Origin: Planctomycetia bacterium
GTDB lineage: Bacteria; Planctomycetota; Planctomycetia; Pirellulales; PNKZ01
NCBI GenBank assembly: GCA_021413845.1
Contig: JAIOPP010000115.1
Coordinates: 1-64,000 of the forward strand
Reading direction: 5' to 3'
DNA length: 64,000 nucleotides
This document shows, piece after piece, positions 19,070 through 27,037 of this stretch; position 1 is the first letter of the stretch, and each line of letters opens with the position of its first letter. Under the pieces are notes generated by a model, which had not been told where the DNA came from, did no database searches, and was given only the letters and a program-made list of their open reading frames with translations. The position numbers and the translations under genes are program-made.

Positions 19070-19439
19070 CGAGCGGTTACCTAGATATCGGCGAAAAGCG
19101 GGACGGCTTACTCGAATTGCGTGGGGATAAGCCGCACGACCAGCACGACTTTATAAAGCGAACGGCCGGATTATTCCATGCTCGCGAGGAGCATCTACTT
19201 CATCCCCCAAACGACTGCATAGCCGAGCGGCGGCCGGCCGACGTTTGTGACACCAGTCGAGGTAAAGGCGCATAGCGACTGTCGTGTCAAATGAACTTTC
19301 TCGGATTTCGTCCGCACCGAGCGCCATGAATTCGTCGGTCACCTCACTGCCTATCGTGCGCTCGCTGGCGACGGAGCGACGAAACGATATACTACCGGAC
19401 GCTTCGATTGCGATGCCGCGAAATGAGGGAGCGTTAAAC
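19070..19439. other. Divergent intergenic region, histidine kinase / respiratory operon
   Basis: These 370 bases separate the kinase start (19069) from the subunit II start. On the plus strand TATACT at 19388-19393, with a poor CTGGCG -35 17 bases upstream, is a candidate promoter 46 bases before the GTG at 19440. On the minus strand TATAAA (19155-19150) could serve the kinase. In-frame ATGs at 19284 and 19413 upstream of subunit II have no ribosome-binding site and encode no recognisable sequence. No RNA gene or repeat is evident. Confidence 0.4.
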
Positions 19440-20462
19440 GTGGATGCCGTCGGTCCATGGATGCTTCTGGCAGACGATTGCACGACGGAGAATCTCTCGA
19501 TCTTCGATCCGGTGTCGCCTCATGCGCGGGCGATTGCGAACCTGTCGAACCTGGTGTTCGCCGTCACGGGATTGATCTTCATCGTCGTCTGCGGAATTCT
19601 GCTCTATTCGCTTTGGCGATTTCGTAGTCGGCCCGACGACCCGAGCACGGAGCCGGCTCAGGTTTATGGAAGCCAACCGATCGAAGTCGCGTGGACCGTC
19701 GCTCCGGCGCTCATCGTGTTCTTTCTGGTGCTCATCACGACGCGCACATTGTGGGACGTGAATGCCGATCCGCCGCTGCCGCACCCCAACGACGGCGCAT
19801 TATTCGTTACGGTCGTCGGCCGGCAATGGTGGTGGGAATATCGCTACGAAACTTACGATGGTCGGCCGCTCGGCTTCGTCACAGCCAATGAACTGCACAT
19901 ACCGGCAAGCGAACCGGGAACGGAACGACCGGTCTATCTGAAGTTGGAATCAGCCGACGTCTGCCATAGCTTTTGGGTGCCGCGGCTGGCGGGAAAAGTC
20001 GACCTGATCCCCGGCCGCACGAACAGACTGACGCTCGTTGCCGAAGAGCAGGGGACCTACCTCGGTCAGTGCGCCGAGTACTGCGGAACGCAACACGCCA
20101 ACATGTTGATCCGCGTCGTCGCCCAGAACCCGGCCGACTTCGATTCTTGGCTGGCGAATCAAAGTCTGCCGGCGCGCGAAGATCCGGCGATGAGCGAAGG
20201 CAAACAGGCGTTTCTCGCACAATCGTGCATCAATTGTCATCGCGTGCGAGGCACGCCGGCACAAGGGGGCTACGCACCGGATCTGACTCATCTAATGAGT
20301 CGACAGACGTTGGCTTCGGGCCAGATTAAGAATACGCCGGAAGACTTAAACCATTGGGTACGCGACCCGCAGCAGATCAAGCCCGGCAGCCTGATGCCGG
20401 CGTTCGGCTTGCCGACTCGCGACCACGACCTAATCGTTCGCTATTTGAATTCGTTGCATTAA
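19440..20462 (+). CDS. coxB: Cytochrome c oxidase subunit II fused to cytochrome c (caa3 type)
   Basis: The GTG at 19440 is chosen because GAGGGAG (19425-19431) sits eight bases upstream; in-frame ATGs at 19284 and 19413 lack such a site, and ATG 19461 is an alternative. The protein has 340 residues. Two transmembrane helices (about 36-58 and 84-104) precede the cupredoxin domain. The WWWEYRYE motif and all CuA ligands are present: H176, C211, E213, C215, H219 and M222. A C-terminal cytochrome c domain carries C263-I-N-C266-H267 with M319 as likely axial ligand. This makes a caa3-type oxidase that receives electrons through its own haem c. First gene of the respiratory operon; subunit I follows after 55 bases. 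Confidence 0.95.
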   Translation: MDAVGPWMLLADDCTTENLSIFDPVSPHARAIANLSNLVFAVTGLIFIVVCGILLYSLWRFRSRPDDPSTEPAQVYGSQPIEVAWTVAPALIVFFLVLITTRTLWDVNADPPLPHPNDGALFVTVVGRQWWWEYRYETYDGRPLGFVTANELHIPASEPGTERPVYLKLESADVCHSFWVPRLAGKVDLIPGRTNRLTLVAEEQGTYLGQCAEYCGTQHANMLIRVVAQNPADFDSWLANQSLPAREDPAMSEGKQAFLAQSCINCHRVRGTPAQGGYAPDLTHLMSRQTLASGQIKNTPEDLNHWVRDPQQIKPGSLMPAFGLPTRDHDLIVRYLNSLH

Positions 20463-20517
20463 TAGTCGCGGCAGTAAAGCTCACCTTCCGTCTTCTCGAA
20501 TATCGTAGTCGTCGATC

Positions 20518-22191
20518 ATGTCTCTCGCCGATCCATCTCGCTCGCTCGAACAGTCGCGGTTGCCGGTGGGCACGGCAACTAGGCCGACAGCGACGACGGT
20601 ATTGCATGAATGGATCACGACGGTCGATCACAAGCGCGTCGGGATCATGTATGTGCTGCTGAGCCTGGTGTTCCTCGTGATCGGCGGCATTGAAGCGCTG
20701 TTGATGCGTTGGCAACTGCTCGCTCCGCGTAGCGATTTCCTCGGGCCGGACACATTCAATCAATTGTTCACGATGCACGGCACCACGATGGTCTACTTCG
20801 TGGGAATGCCGATTCTGATCGGAATCGGCAACTATCTGGTACCGCTGATGATCGGAGCGCGCGACATGGCGTTCCCTCGCCTGAACGCCTTCGGCTTTTG
20901 GATTACGTTGTTCGGCGGCTTGCTTGTGTACTCCAGCTATGCCACGGGAGGCGCTCCGGCGATCGGCTGGTTCGCTTACGCCCCGCTGACGGAACGAACC
21001 TTCGCGCGCAGCGCGGCGACCGACTTTTGGGCGCTGGGATTGATCGTCAGCGGCATCGGGTCGCTGACCGCGGCGATCAACTTCATCGCCACGATTCTCG
21101 CGCTCCGCGCGCCCGGCATGACGATGCGGAAGATTCCGTTCTTCGTTTGGACGATGCTTTGGACGTCGTTTCAGATCTTAATCGCAGTGCCGCCGCTGAC
21201 CGCCGCACTTTCGATGATCATGCTCGATCGCCAGTTGGGGGCGCACTTCTTCGATGTCCAAAACGGCGGCTCCGCATATCTGTGGCAGCATTTGTTTTGG
21301 TTCTTCGGCCATCCCGAAGTCTACATTCTGATCTTGCCGGTGTTCGGCATGGTTTCGGAAATCATTCCCGTCTTCTCGCGCAAGGTGCTGTTCGGCTACG
21401 AGTTCATGGCCGCGGCCACGTTGGCGATCGCGTTCATCAGCCTCGGAGTGTGGTCGCATCACATGTTTTGCGTCGGGATGAATCGTACGCTCGATCTCTA
21501 CTTCGCCGCGGCCAGTTTGCTGGTCTCGATTCCCACCGGCATCAAGTTCTTCAACTGGCTTGCGACGATGTTCGGCGGCCGCATTCGTTTTCAATCGCCG
21601 ATGTTGTTCGTCTGCGGTTTCCTGTCGCTGTTTCTCATCGGCGGGTTGACCGGCATCATGCTCGCCGTCGCACCGTTCGACTTCCAACTCTCCGACAGCT
21701 ACTTCGTCGTCGGCCACTTTCATTGGGTGCTCATCGGCGGCACCCTCTTCGGCACTTTCGCCGGCATCTTTTATTGGTATCCGAAAGTGACCGGACGGAT
21801 GCTTTCCGAGCGGTTGGCGAAGTGGCAATTCTGGTTCCTTTTCTTCGGTTTTATTTTGACGTTCGGCCCGATGCATGTGGCCGGCTTCCTCGGCATGCCG
21901 CGGCGCATTTACACCTACGACGCCGATCGTGGCTGGACGATTTGGAACCAACTAACGACGCTCGGCGCGCTCGTCCAAGTGCCGAGCTACGCGATCTTCG
22001 TCTACAACGTCGTCGCTTCTCTATGGAACGGGAAACCAGCCGGCGACGATCCCTGGAACGCCTGGACTTTGGAATGGGCGACGACGTCCCCTCCGCCGTC
22101 TTACAACTTCGAGGAAATTCCAACCGTCTATAGCCGGCGTCCTTTGTGGGACATAAAACATCCCGACGATCCCGATTGGTTGTACGAATGA
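20518..22191 (+). CDS. ctaD: Cytochrome c oxidase subunit I
   Basis: A 557-residue haem-copper oxidase catalytic subunit with about twelve hydrophobic helices. All cofactor ligands are visible: H87 and H402 for low-spin haem a, H400 for the high-spin haem, and H265, H314 and H315 for CuB. Y269, which crosslinks to the CuB histidine, is in GHPEVYI. The E in that motif (E267) places it in the A1 group of proton-pumping oxidases. It reduces oxygen to water at the binuclear centre in the cytoplasmic membrane. The N-terminal 25 residues are extra and polar. No ribosome-binding site is obvious before the ATG. The stop overlaps the start of subunit III (ATGA), indicating translational coupling. Confidence 0.97.
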   Translation: MSLADPSRSLEQSRLPVGTATRPTATTVLHEWITTVDHKRVGIMYVLLSLVFLVIGGIEALLMRWQLLAPRSDFLGPDTFNQLFTMHGTTMVYFVGMPILIGIGNYLVPLMIGARDMAFPRLNAFGFWITLFGGLLVYSSYATGGAPAIGWFAYAPLTERTFARSAATDFWALGLIVSGIGSLTAAINFIATILALRAPGMTMRKIPFFVWTMLWTSFQILIAVPPLTAALSMIMLDRQLGAHFFDVQNGGSAYLWQHLFWFFGHPEVYILILPVFGMVSEIIPVFSRKVLFGYEFMAAATLAIAFISLGVWSHHMFCVGMNRTLDLYFAAASLLVSIPTGIKFFNWLATMFGGRIRFQSPMLFVCGFLSLFLIGGLTGIMLAVAPFDFQLSDSYFVVGHFHWVLIGGTLFGTFAGIFYWYPKVTGRMLSERLAKWQFWFLFFGFILTFGPMHVAGFLGMPRRIYTYDADRGWTIWNQLTTLGALVQVPSYAIFVYNVVASLWNGKPAGDDPWNAWTLEWATTSPPPSYNFEEIPTVYSRRPLWDIKHPDDPDWLYE

Positions 22192-22817
22192 GCGCAGCGC
22201 CGCCGAATATCGCCGTGTTTCCCACTCCGCCGTCGATTACGTCGGAGCCGAATCTGAACGGCCCGCAATGGGGTATGGTCGCGTTTCTAGTTTCGGAATT
22301 CGCGTTCTTCAGCACGCTCTTGGTCGCGTACGTCACGTTCATGGGGCAAGACACCCACGGCCCGACGCCGGCCGAAGCGTTGTCGCTGCCGCTGGTTGTC
22401 GGCAACACTTTATGCCTGTTGTTGAGCAGCGTCGTGATTCATCACGCCGAGAAAGCGCTCGACTCCGGAAGCCAAACGAAGTTCCGACTTTGGTGGCTGG
22501 CGACGATCATCCTCGGCGGCGTGTTCCTCGCAGGGACCGCTTACGAATGGCACGACCTGATCGTCCACAAGCGATTGACGATTAGCCGTAATCTCTTCGG
22601 CACCTCCTTCTTCACGCTCGTCGGCTTCCACGCTCTGCACGTCTCCATGGGTGTGATCGCGATGCTGATCGTGTTTGGCTTGGCGATGCGCGGCGAAGTC
22701 GCCGGCCCAAGGCATACCGGCGTTCAGCTGATCGCTTGGTATTGGCATTTCGTCGATGTGGTGTGGGTCGCGGTGTTTCTGCTCGTCTACGTGATCGGCA
22801 GGAGCACCGGCGCATGA
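22188..22817 (+). CDS. ctaE: Cytochrome c oxidase subunit III
   Basis: A 209-residue membrane protein starting at an ATG that overlaps the subunit I stop by four bases. The length and five predicted helices fit the short bacterial subunit III. Recognisable segments are FLVSEFAFFSTLLVAY, TLCLLLSSVVIHHAEKA, the TAYEWHDLI region and the final GVQLIAWYWHFVDVVWVAVF, split here as YWHFVDVVW and FLLVYVIG. It stabilises the catalytic subunit and contributes to oxygen and proton access. A longer frame from 22146 would read into the subunit I coding region and is rejected. The next gene again overlaps by ATGA. Confidence 0.95.
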   Translation: MSAAPPNIAVFPTPPSITSEPNLNGPQWGMVAFLVSEFAFFSTLLVAYVTFMGQDTHGPTPAEALSLPLVVGNTLCLLLSSVVIHHAEKALDSGSQTKFRLWWLATIILGGVFLAGTAYEWHDLIVHKRLTISRNLFGTSFFTLVGFHALHVSMGVIAMLIVFGLAMRGEVAGPRHTGVQLIAWYWHFVDVVWVAVFLLVYVIGRSTGA

Positions 22818-24115
22818 CTCTCGAACCTCCCGCCGCTCAGGAATCCGCCGGAGTCGACATGCCTGCGCCGACCGCGGCACCGCTGGTGTTGTCGTTGGGG
22901 ATCGTCCTCATGGCGGCCGGCGTGGCGACGAACATGGCGTTTCTATTAACGGGCGGCGTGTTGTTCGTCGTCGGTCTGGGCCGGTGGATCTCGCAGCTCT
23001 TGCCCCATCGCGGACACTGCCGCGAGGCGCTCGTCGAGCCGGCGCTCCGACCACGACCGGTGGTCGTCGAGCCGGGAGCCGTCGAACGGATGCGGCGCGG
23101 AATGCCGGGCTATCGGCTCCGGTTGCCGGAAAAAGTCCATCCGCTGTCGGCAGGCGTCAAAGGGGGAATCGTCGGCGGCTTGGTCATGCCGTTGCCGGCT
23201 TTGGTATACGGTGTTCTGAGCGGTCGCGGTATCTGGTATCCGATCAATCTTCTCTCGGGCATGCTGCTGCCGAACGTCGGTGATCTGAGCGTGGCCGAGC
23301 TTGAGCGATTCAGCCCGTCGCTCTTGCTGATCGGCGTCGTCATCCATGCGACGATCTCGTTGATGCTCGGCTTGATCTATGGCGTGTTGATGCCGATGCT
23401 CCCGCACCTGGCAAGGCCCATCGCTTGGGGCGCATTGCTCATGCCTTTGCTCTGGACGGCGGTAAGCTATAGCGTTTTAGGCGTCGTCAACCGGACGATT
23501 CGCGGATACATCGAATGGCCGTGGTTCGTATTATCGCAATTGATCTTCGGCGTCACGGCGGCGATCGTCTTCATGAGAATGTCGCACCGTAATCGTTACA
23601 TGGCCGGCTTCCTCGGCGGACTCATCGGCGGCGCAATAATGCCGATCCCCGCTGTGCTGTGGAGCTTGCTCATGAAACACGGCATTTGGTATCCGGTGAA
23701 TCTCCTGGCGGCGATGGGTTATCCGAACCCCGGCGAATTGTCGATCGAACAGTTGGAAAGCTTTCATCCCACCTGGCTGGCTTTCGGCGTCGCCGTACAT
23801 CTCGCGTTGACGATCTCCTTCGGTTTGGCGTTCGCGTTGGTGTTGCCGCGAATGCCGTCCATTCCCGGGCCGATTGCTTGGGGCGGACTACTCATGCCGC
23901 TCTTATGGACCGCCTCCAGCTACGGTTTGATGGGGGTCGTGAATCCCGTGTTGCAGCAGCGTGTCGATTGGGCGTGGTTCGTGGTATCGCAATTCGTATT
24001 CGGCGTCGTCGCGGCGATCGTCGTGGTCCGGAGCGAAGAGGTTCACATTCCGCCGGCAGGACGAGGTGCCGAGCGGACCGATTACATCGCTAGTGATCCC
24101 GAGGCGCAAGCGTGA
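22814..24115 (+). CDS. Internally duplicated integral membrane protein of unknown function in the oxidase operon
   Basis: The ATG at 22814 overlaps the subunit III stop by four bases; the frame opens earlier, at 22736, inside subunit III. The protein has 433 residues. Residues about 20-62 hold two hydrophobic helices, in the place where small oxidase subunit IV-like proteins often sit. A soluble proline/arginine-rich stretch follows (65-108). Then come two homologous membrane halves, about 116-256 and 267-407, aligned at a constant 151-residue offset: GIWYPINLL/GIWYPVNLL, IAWGALLMPLLWTAVSY/IAWGGLLMPLLWTASSY, GVVN/GVVN, WFVLSQLIFGV/WFVVSQFVFGV. H178 and H329 fall at matching positions. I do not recognise a characterised family. 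Position between oxidase and reductase genes suggests a supercomplex or assembly role (inference). Confidence 0.85.
   Translation: MTLEPPAAQESAGVDMPAPTAAPLVLSLGIVLMAAGVATNMAFLLTGGVLFVVGLGRWISQLLPHRGHCREALVEPALRPRPVVVEPGAVERMRRGMPGYRLRLPEKVHPLSAGVKGGIVGGLVMPLPALVYGVLSGRGIWYPINLLSGMLLPNVGDLSVAELERFSPSLLLIGVVIHATISLMLGLIYGVLMPMLPHLARPIAWGALLMPLLWTAVSYSVLGVVNRTIRGYIEWPWFVLSQLIFGVTAAIVFMRMSHRNRYMAGFLGGLIGGAIMPIPAVLWSLLMKHGIWYPVNLLAAMGYPNPGELSIEQLESFHPTWLAFGVAVHLALTISFGLAFALVLPRMPSIPGPIAWGGLLMPLLWTASSYGLMGVVNPVLQQRVDWAWFVVSQFVFGVVAAIVVVRSEEVHIPPAGRGAERTDYIASDPEAQA
23159..24034 (+). repeat. Tandem duplication inside the membrane-protein gene
   Basis: Two units of about 140 codons (23159-23581 and 23612-24034) encode homologous membrane segments at a constant spacing of 151 codons (453 bases), with no insertion or deletion between aligned motifs. 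The similarity is much clearer in protein than in DNA, so the duplication is old. Confidence 0.85.
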
Positions 24116-24891
24116 CCGCTTCCCACGAACGACGATCGCGATGGTTCGCCAAGGCACCACTAGCGTGTGCGCTTGCGGCTCTACTTTCGCTAGCGCTCGC
24201 AGGCTGTGAATTTCCAGGCCAACCCGATCCGGCCGATCGACCGATTCCGGAAGATCAACAACTCGATTTCGGCTTACTCTTTCAGCGTAACTGCGCGGGC
24301 TGCCACGGCGCCGAAGGCAAACTGGGGCCGGCACCGCCGCTGAACGACGAGCTCTTCCTCACGATCATCCCCGACGCCGATTTACTTTCCTTAATTCGTA
24401 GCGGCCACAAGGGGACGCCGATGCCTGCGTTCGCACAAGCCAACGGCGGCCCCCTTACCGAAGCTCAGGTGTCGGCACTCGCGACCGGCTTGAAGCAACG
24501 GTGGAAGCCTGCATCCCCCACCTCCGCAATGCCGACGACAAGCGTGCTACCTCCATATCGCTCGCCTCTTGCCGAAGCCGGAATAACCAAGAAAGGCGAT
24601 CCGGTGCGCGGGGCGCAACTTTTTGCGAAGGCCTGCGCCGAATGTCATGGAGCAGACGGAAAAGACGTCGATCTTACGATTCACGATCCCGATTTTCTCA
24701 CGCTCCTCAGCGATCAAGTTCTACGGCGCATCGTCATCACCGGCCGTTCCGATCTCGGGATGCCAAGCTATGCAGGCACCGAGGGTCGATCGGACGACTT
24801 CCAACCTTTGACATCGACGGACATTGACGATGTCGTGGCGCTGCTCGCCGCATGGCGGCGCGGCCCTCTCAGCAAGAGCGAGCTCAAGTAA
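24112..24891 (+). CDS. Dihaem cytochrome c lipoprotein
   Basis: The GTG start at 24112 overlaps the previous stop by four bases (GTGA). The 259-residue protein has an N-terminal signal ending in the lipobox LALAG-C32, so it should be lipid-anchored facing the periplasm. Two class I cytochrome c domains follow: C61-A-G-C64-H65 with M104 (TPMPAF) as likely axial ligand, and C175-A-E-C178-H179 with M217 (LGMPSY). It probably shuttles electrons between the cytochrome b-c complex and the caa3 oxidase encoded on either side (inference from position). A proline/threonine linker (about 133-152) separates the domains. Confidence 0.93.
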   Translation: MTASHERRSRWFAKAPLACALAALLSLALAGCEFPGQPDPADRPIPEDQQLDFGLLFQRNCAGCHGAEGKLGPAPPLNDELFLTIIPDADLLSLIRSGHKGTPMPAFAQANGGPLTEAQVSALATGLKQRWKPASPTSAMPTTSVLPPYRSPLAEAGITKKGDPVRGAQLFAKACAECHGADGKDVDLTIHDPDFLTLLSDQVLRRIVITGRSDLGMPSYAGTEGRSDDFQPLTSTDIDDVVALLAAWRRGPLSKSELK

Positions 24892-24893
24892 GC

Positions 24894-25478
24894 ATGACGG
24901 ACTACAAGATGGTACAACTCACATCCGCTCTGCCGCCGGTGCCGCCGTGCATCGCATCGATTCCGCCGTCTGCTCCGCGCCGCTCCTTCCTGCGCTGGAT
25001 CACCGGCCTTTGCGGCACCGTGGCAAGCGCGGTCTTAGGGCTACCGCTGGTCGGCTACTTTCTCGCGCGACGAAAACGAGAAGTCGCCTGGGTCAGCCTA
25101 GGCTCGATCGAAGACTTCCCGGTGAACGAAACGCGCATGATTATGTTCGATAGCCCGTTGCGGCAGCCGTGGGACGGCATGACGGCGCACACCGGTGTTT
25201 ATGTCCGCTACGAAGGTCGCGACGAACAGTCCGTCGACCGGTTCTTGGTGTTGGCCGTGAATTGCGCGCATCTCGGTTGCCCGGTATCGTGGTTTCCGCA
25301 ATCGGGCCTGTTCATGTGTCCGTGTCATGGCGGCGTTTACCATGCGAACGGAGAACGTGCGTCGGGCCCTCCGCCGCGCGGAATGTTTCACTGTGTCTGG
25401 CGCATTCAAGACGGTCGACTCCAGGTTCAAGCCCCGCACTACCCAACGTTGCAAGACACGCTCGACGGCACGGTCTAA
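24894..25478 (+). CDS. Rieske [2Fe-2S] protein of quinol:cytochrome c reductase
   Basis: The ATG at 24894 is two bases after the preceding stop; an earlier in-frame ATG at 24852 lies inside the dihaem cytochrome gene. The protein has 194 residues. A twin-arginine-like anchor (PRRSFLRWITGLCGT, 28-42) leads a single transmembrane helix. The cluster-binding motifs are complete: C124-A-H126-L-G-C129 and C142-P-C144-H145-G. By analogy the ligands are C124, H126, C142 and H145, and C129-C144 form the disulfide. It extracts an electron from quinol and passes it to a c-type haem. The tail (ASGPPPRGMFHC) fits the proline loop. Cytochrome b follows after 62 bases. Confidence 0.95.
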   Translation: MTDYKMVQLTSALPPVPPCIASIPPSAPRRSFLRWITGLCGTVASAVLGLPLVGYFLARRKREVAWVSLGSIEDFPVNETRMIMFDSPLRQPWDGMTAHTGVYVRYEGRDEQSVDRFLVLAVNCAHLGCPVSWFPQSGLFMCPCHGGVYHANGERASGPPPRGMFHCVWRIQDGRLQVQAPHYPTLQDTLDGTV

Positions 25479-25540
25479 GAGAGGGAAGGCCCAGGCAGCA
25501 GAGGGCCGAACGAAAGCGTTATCGCGAGGAAGAAGCATCG

Positions 25541-27037
25541 ATGGTCGGAATGCTCAAAACGATCGGCAACTGGCTCGACGCGCGTGTCGGATTTCGCGAG
25601 ACGTTCTGGCCGATGCTGCGGCATCCGGTTCCGCGCTCGCTCGAAGGTCCGATGGGCTGGTGGTATGTCTTCGGCAGCGCGTCGATGACGCTGCTGCTGA
25701 TTCAAATCGTCACCGGCATCGGCTTGGCCTTGGTCTATGTCCCCGCGGCGGACCAAGCTTACGAAAGCTTGTTGTTCCTCGACTACCGGCAGCCGCTCGG
25801 CTGGTTTTTGCGGGCCCTGCACTACTACGCGGGCTCCGGCATGGTGGTCATGTTGCTCATCCATATGACGCAAGTATTCCTCCACGGTGCGTATAAGTAC
25901 CCGCGCGAATTGACATGGACCGTCGGGGTCGTGCTGTTGCTTTGCACGCTCGGCATGTTTTTTACCGGCCAGATTCTCCGCTGGGATCCGGACGCTTACT
26001 GGGGCCTAGCGGTTGCCGGCTCGATGGCGGGCCGCGTGCCGATCATCGGCCCGGAAATAGTGCATGGGTTGTTGGGGGGCGACGTGATCGGGGGAGATTC
26101 GTTGAGCCGGTTTTTCGCGCTGCATGTGTTCGTGATCCCGGCGGCATTGTTCGCGTTCTTGGCGTTGCATTTGTGGCTGGTGCTGAAGTGCGGCATCAGC
26201 GCGCCGCCGGTGCCTGGCATCATAGTCGACCCAAAAACATATGACGCGGAATATGAGAAGGAGTTGAAGACGGGCGTTCCGTTCTTCGGCGATGCGCTGC
26301 TGAAAGACATACTGTTCTCTTCGCTGACCGTGATCGCGGTGGTGGCACTCGCCGCGATTCTCGGCCCTAAGGGACCGAGCGGCCCGCCCGACCCGACGCT
26401 CGGCGGCGTGAACCCGCGCCCAGAGTGGCCGTTCTTGTGGCTCTTCGGCTTGCTTTCTCTAAGTCCGCCTAGCGCAGAGACGTTTATCATTCTCGCCTTT
26501 CCGGTGCTCGTCATCGCGGCTTTGTTTTTAGTGCCGGTCGTCAGCAACCGCGGAGAGCGAGCACCAAGTCGGCGACCGATCGCGGTGCTGATCGTGATCG
26601 TAACGTACACGGCTTTGGGCGCGCTCACTTATGAAGGGATCACGTCTCCCTGGTCGCCGAAGATGACGGCTTGGAGCGGCGATCCGATTCCCGAACGGAT
26701 CGTGTTGCAAAGCACGCCGCGACGATTGCTGGGAGCGGTCGTGTTTCAGAATAAGAACTGCCGCAACTGCCATGCGCTCGACGGCCTCGGCGGCACGCGC
26801 GGACCTGATCTATCGACCATCGGCACGCGCTTGACACGCGATCAACTTATCGATCAGGTCAGCAACGGCACGCCCGGCGGCGGCAACATGCCGGCTTACG
26901 GGGGCCGAATCAACCCGGCCGAGATGGCGCTGCTGGTCGACTTCATGGTCGGCCTGCGGTCTCCGAATCAACCACCGGCGGAAGCATACGGCTTATCGCC
27001 GACGGTAGAAACGAAGGAGGCCGCGAAGAAACCATGA
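25541..27037 (+). CDS. Cytochrome b with C-terminal cytochrome c domain
   Basis: The ATG at 25541 has GAGGA ten bases upstream; the frame opens at 25169 within the Rieske gene. The product has 498 residues. The N-terminal four-helix part carries the bis-haem ligands H94-x13-H108 and H195-x14-H210. The x14 spacing in the second pair is that of b6-type cytochromes. The C-terminal helices include PRPEWPFLW (293-300), where the usual Qo-site PEWY has become PEWP. No cysteine is found near residue 40 for a covalent extra haem. After about residue 385 a monohaem cytochrome c domain follows: C407-R-N-C410-H411 with M450 as likely axial ligand. It therefore replaces a separate cytochrome c1. Its stop overlaps the next ATG. 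Confidence 0.93.
   Translation: MVGMLKTIGNWLDARVGFRETFWPMLRHPVPRSLEGPMGWWYVFGSASMTLLLIQIVTGIGLALVYVPAADQAYESLLFLDYRQPLGWFLRALHYYAGSGMVVMLLIHMTQVFLHGAYKYPRELTWTVGVVLLLCTLGMFFTGQILRWDPDAYWGLAVAGSMAGRVPIIGPEIVHGLLGGDVIGGDSLSRFFALHVFVIPAALFAFLALHLWLVLKCGISAPPVPGIIVDPKTYDAEYEKELKTGVPFFGDALLKDILFSSLTVIAVVALAAILGPKGPSGPPDPTLGGVNPRPEWPFLWLFGLLSLSPPSAETFIILAFPVLVIAALFLVPVVSNRGERAPSRRPIAVLIVIVTYTALGALTYEGITSPWSPKMTAWSGDPIPERIVLQSTPRRLLGAVVFQNKNCRNCHALDGLGGTRGPDLSTIGTRLTRDQLIDQVSNGTPGGGNMPAYGGRINPAEMALLVDFMVGLRSPNQPPAEAYGLSPTVETKEAAKKP

Noticed and set aside
20898-22133. Plus-strand ORF of 411 residues in another frame
   Set aside because: Completely inside the cytochrome oxidase subunit I gene, whose cofactor ligands are all conserved; arginine-rich shadow.
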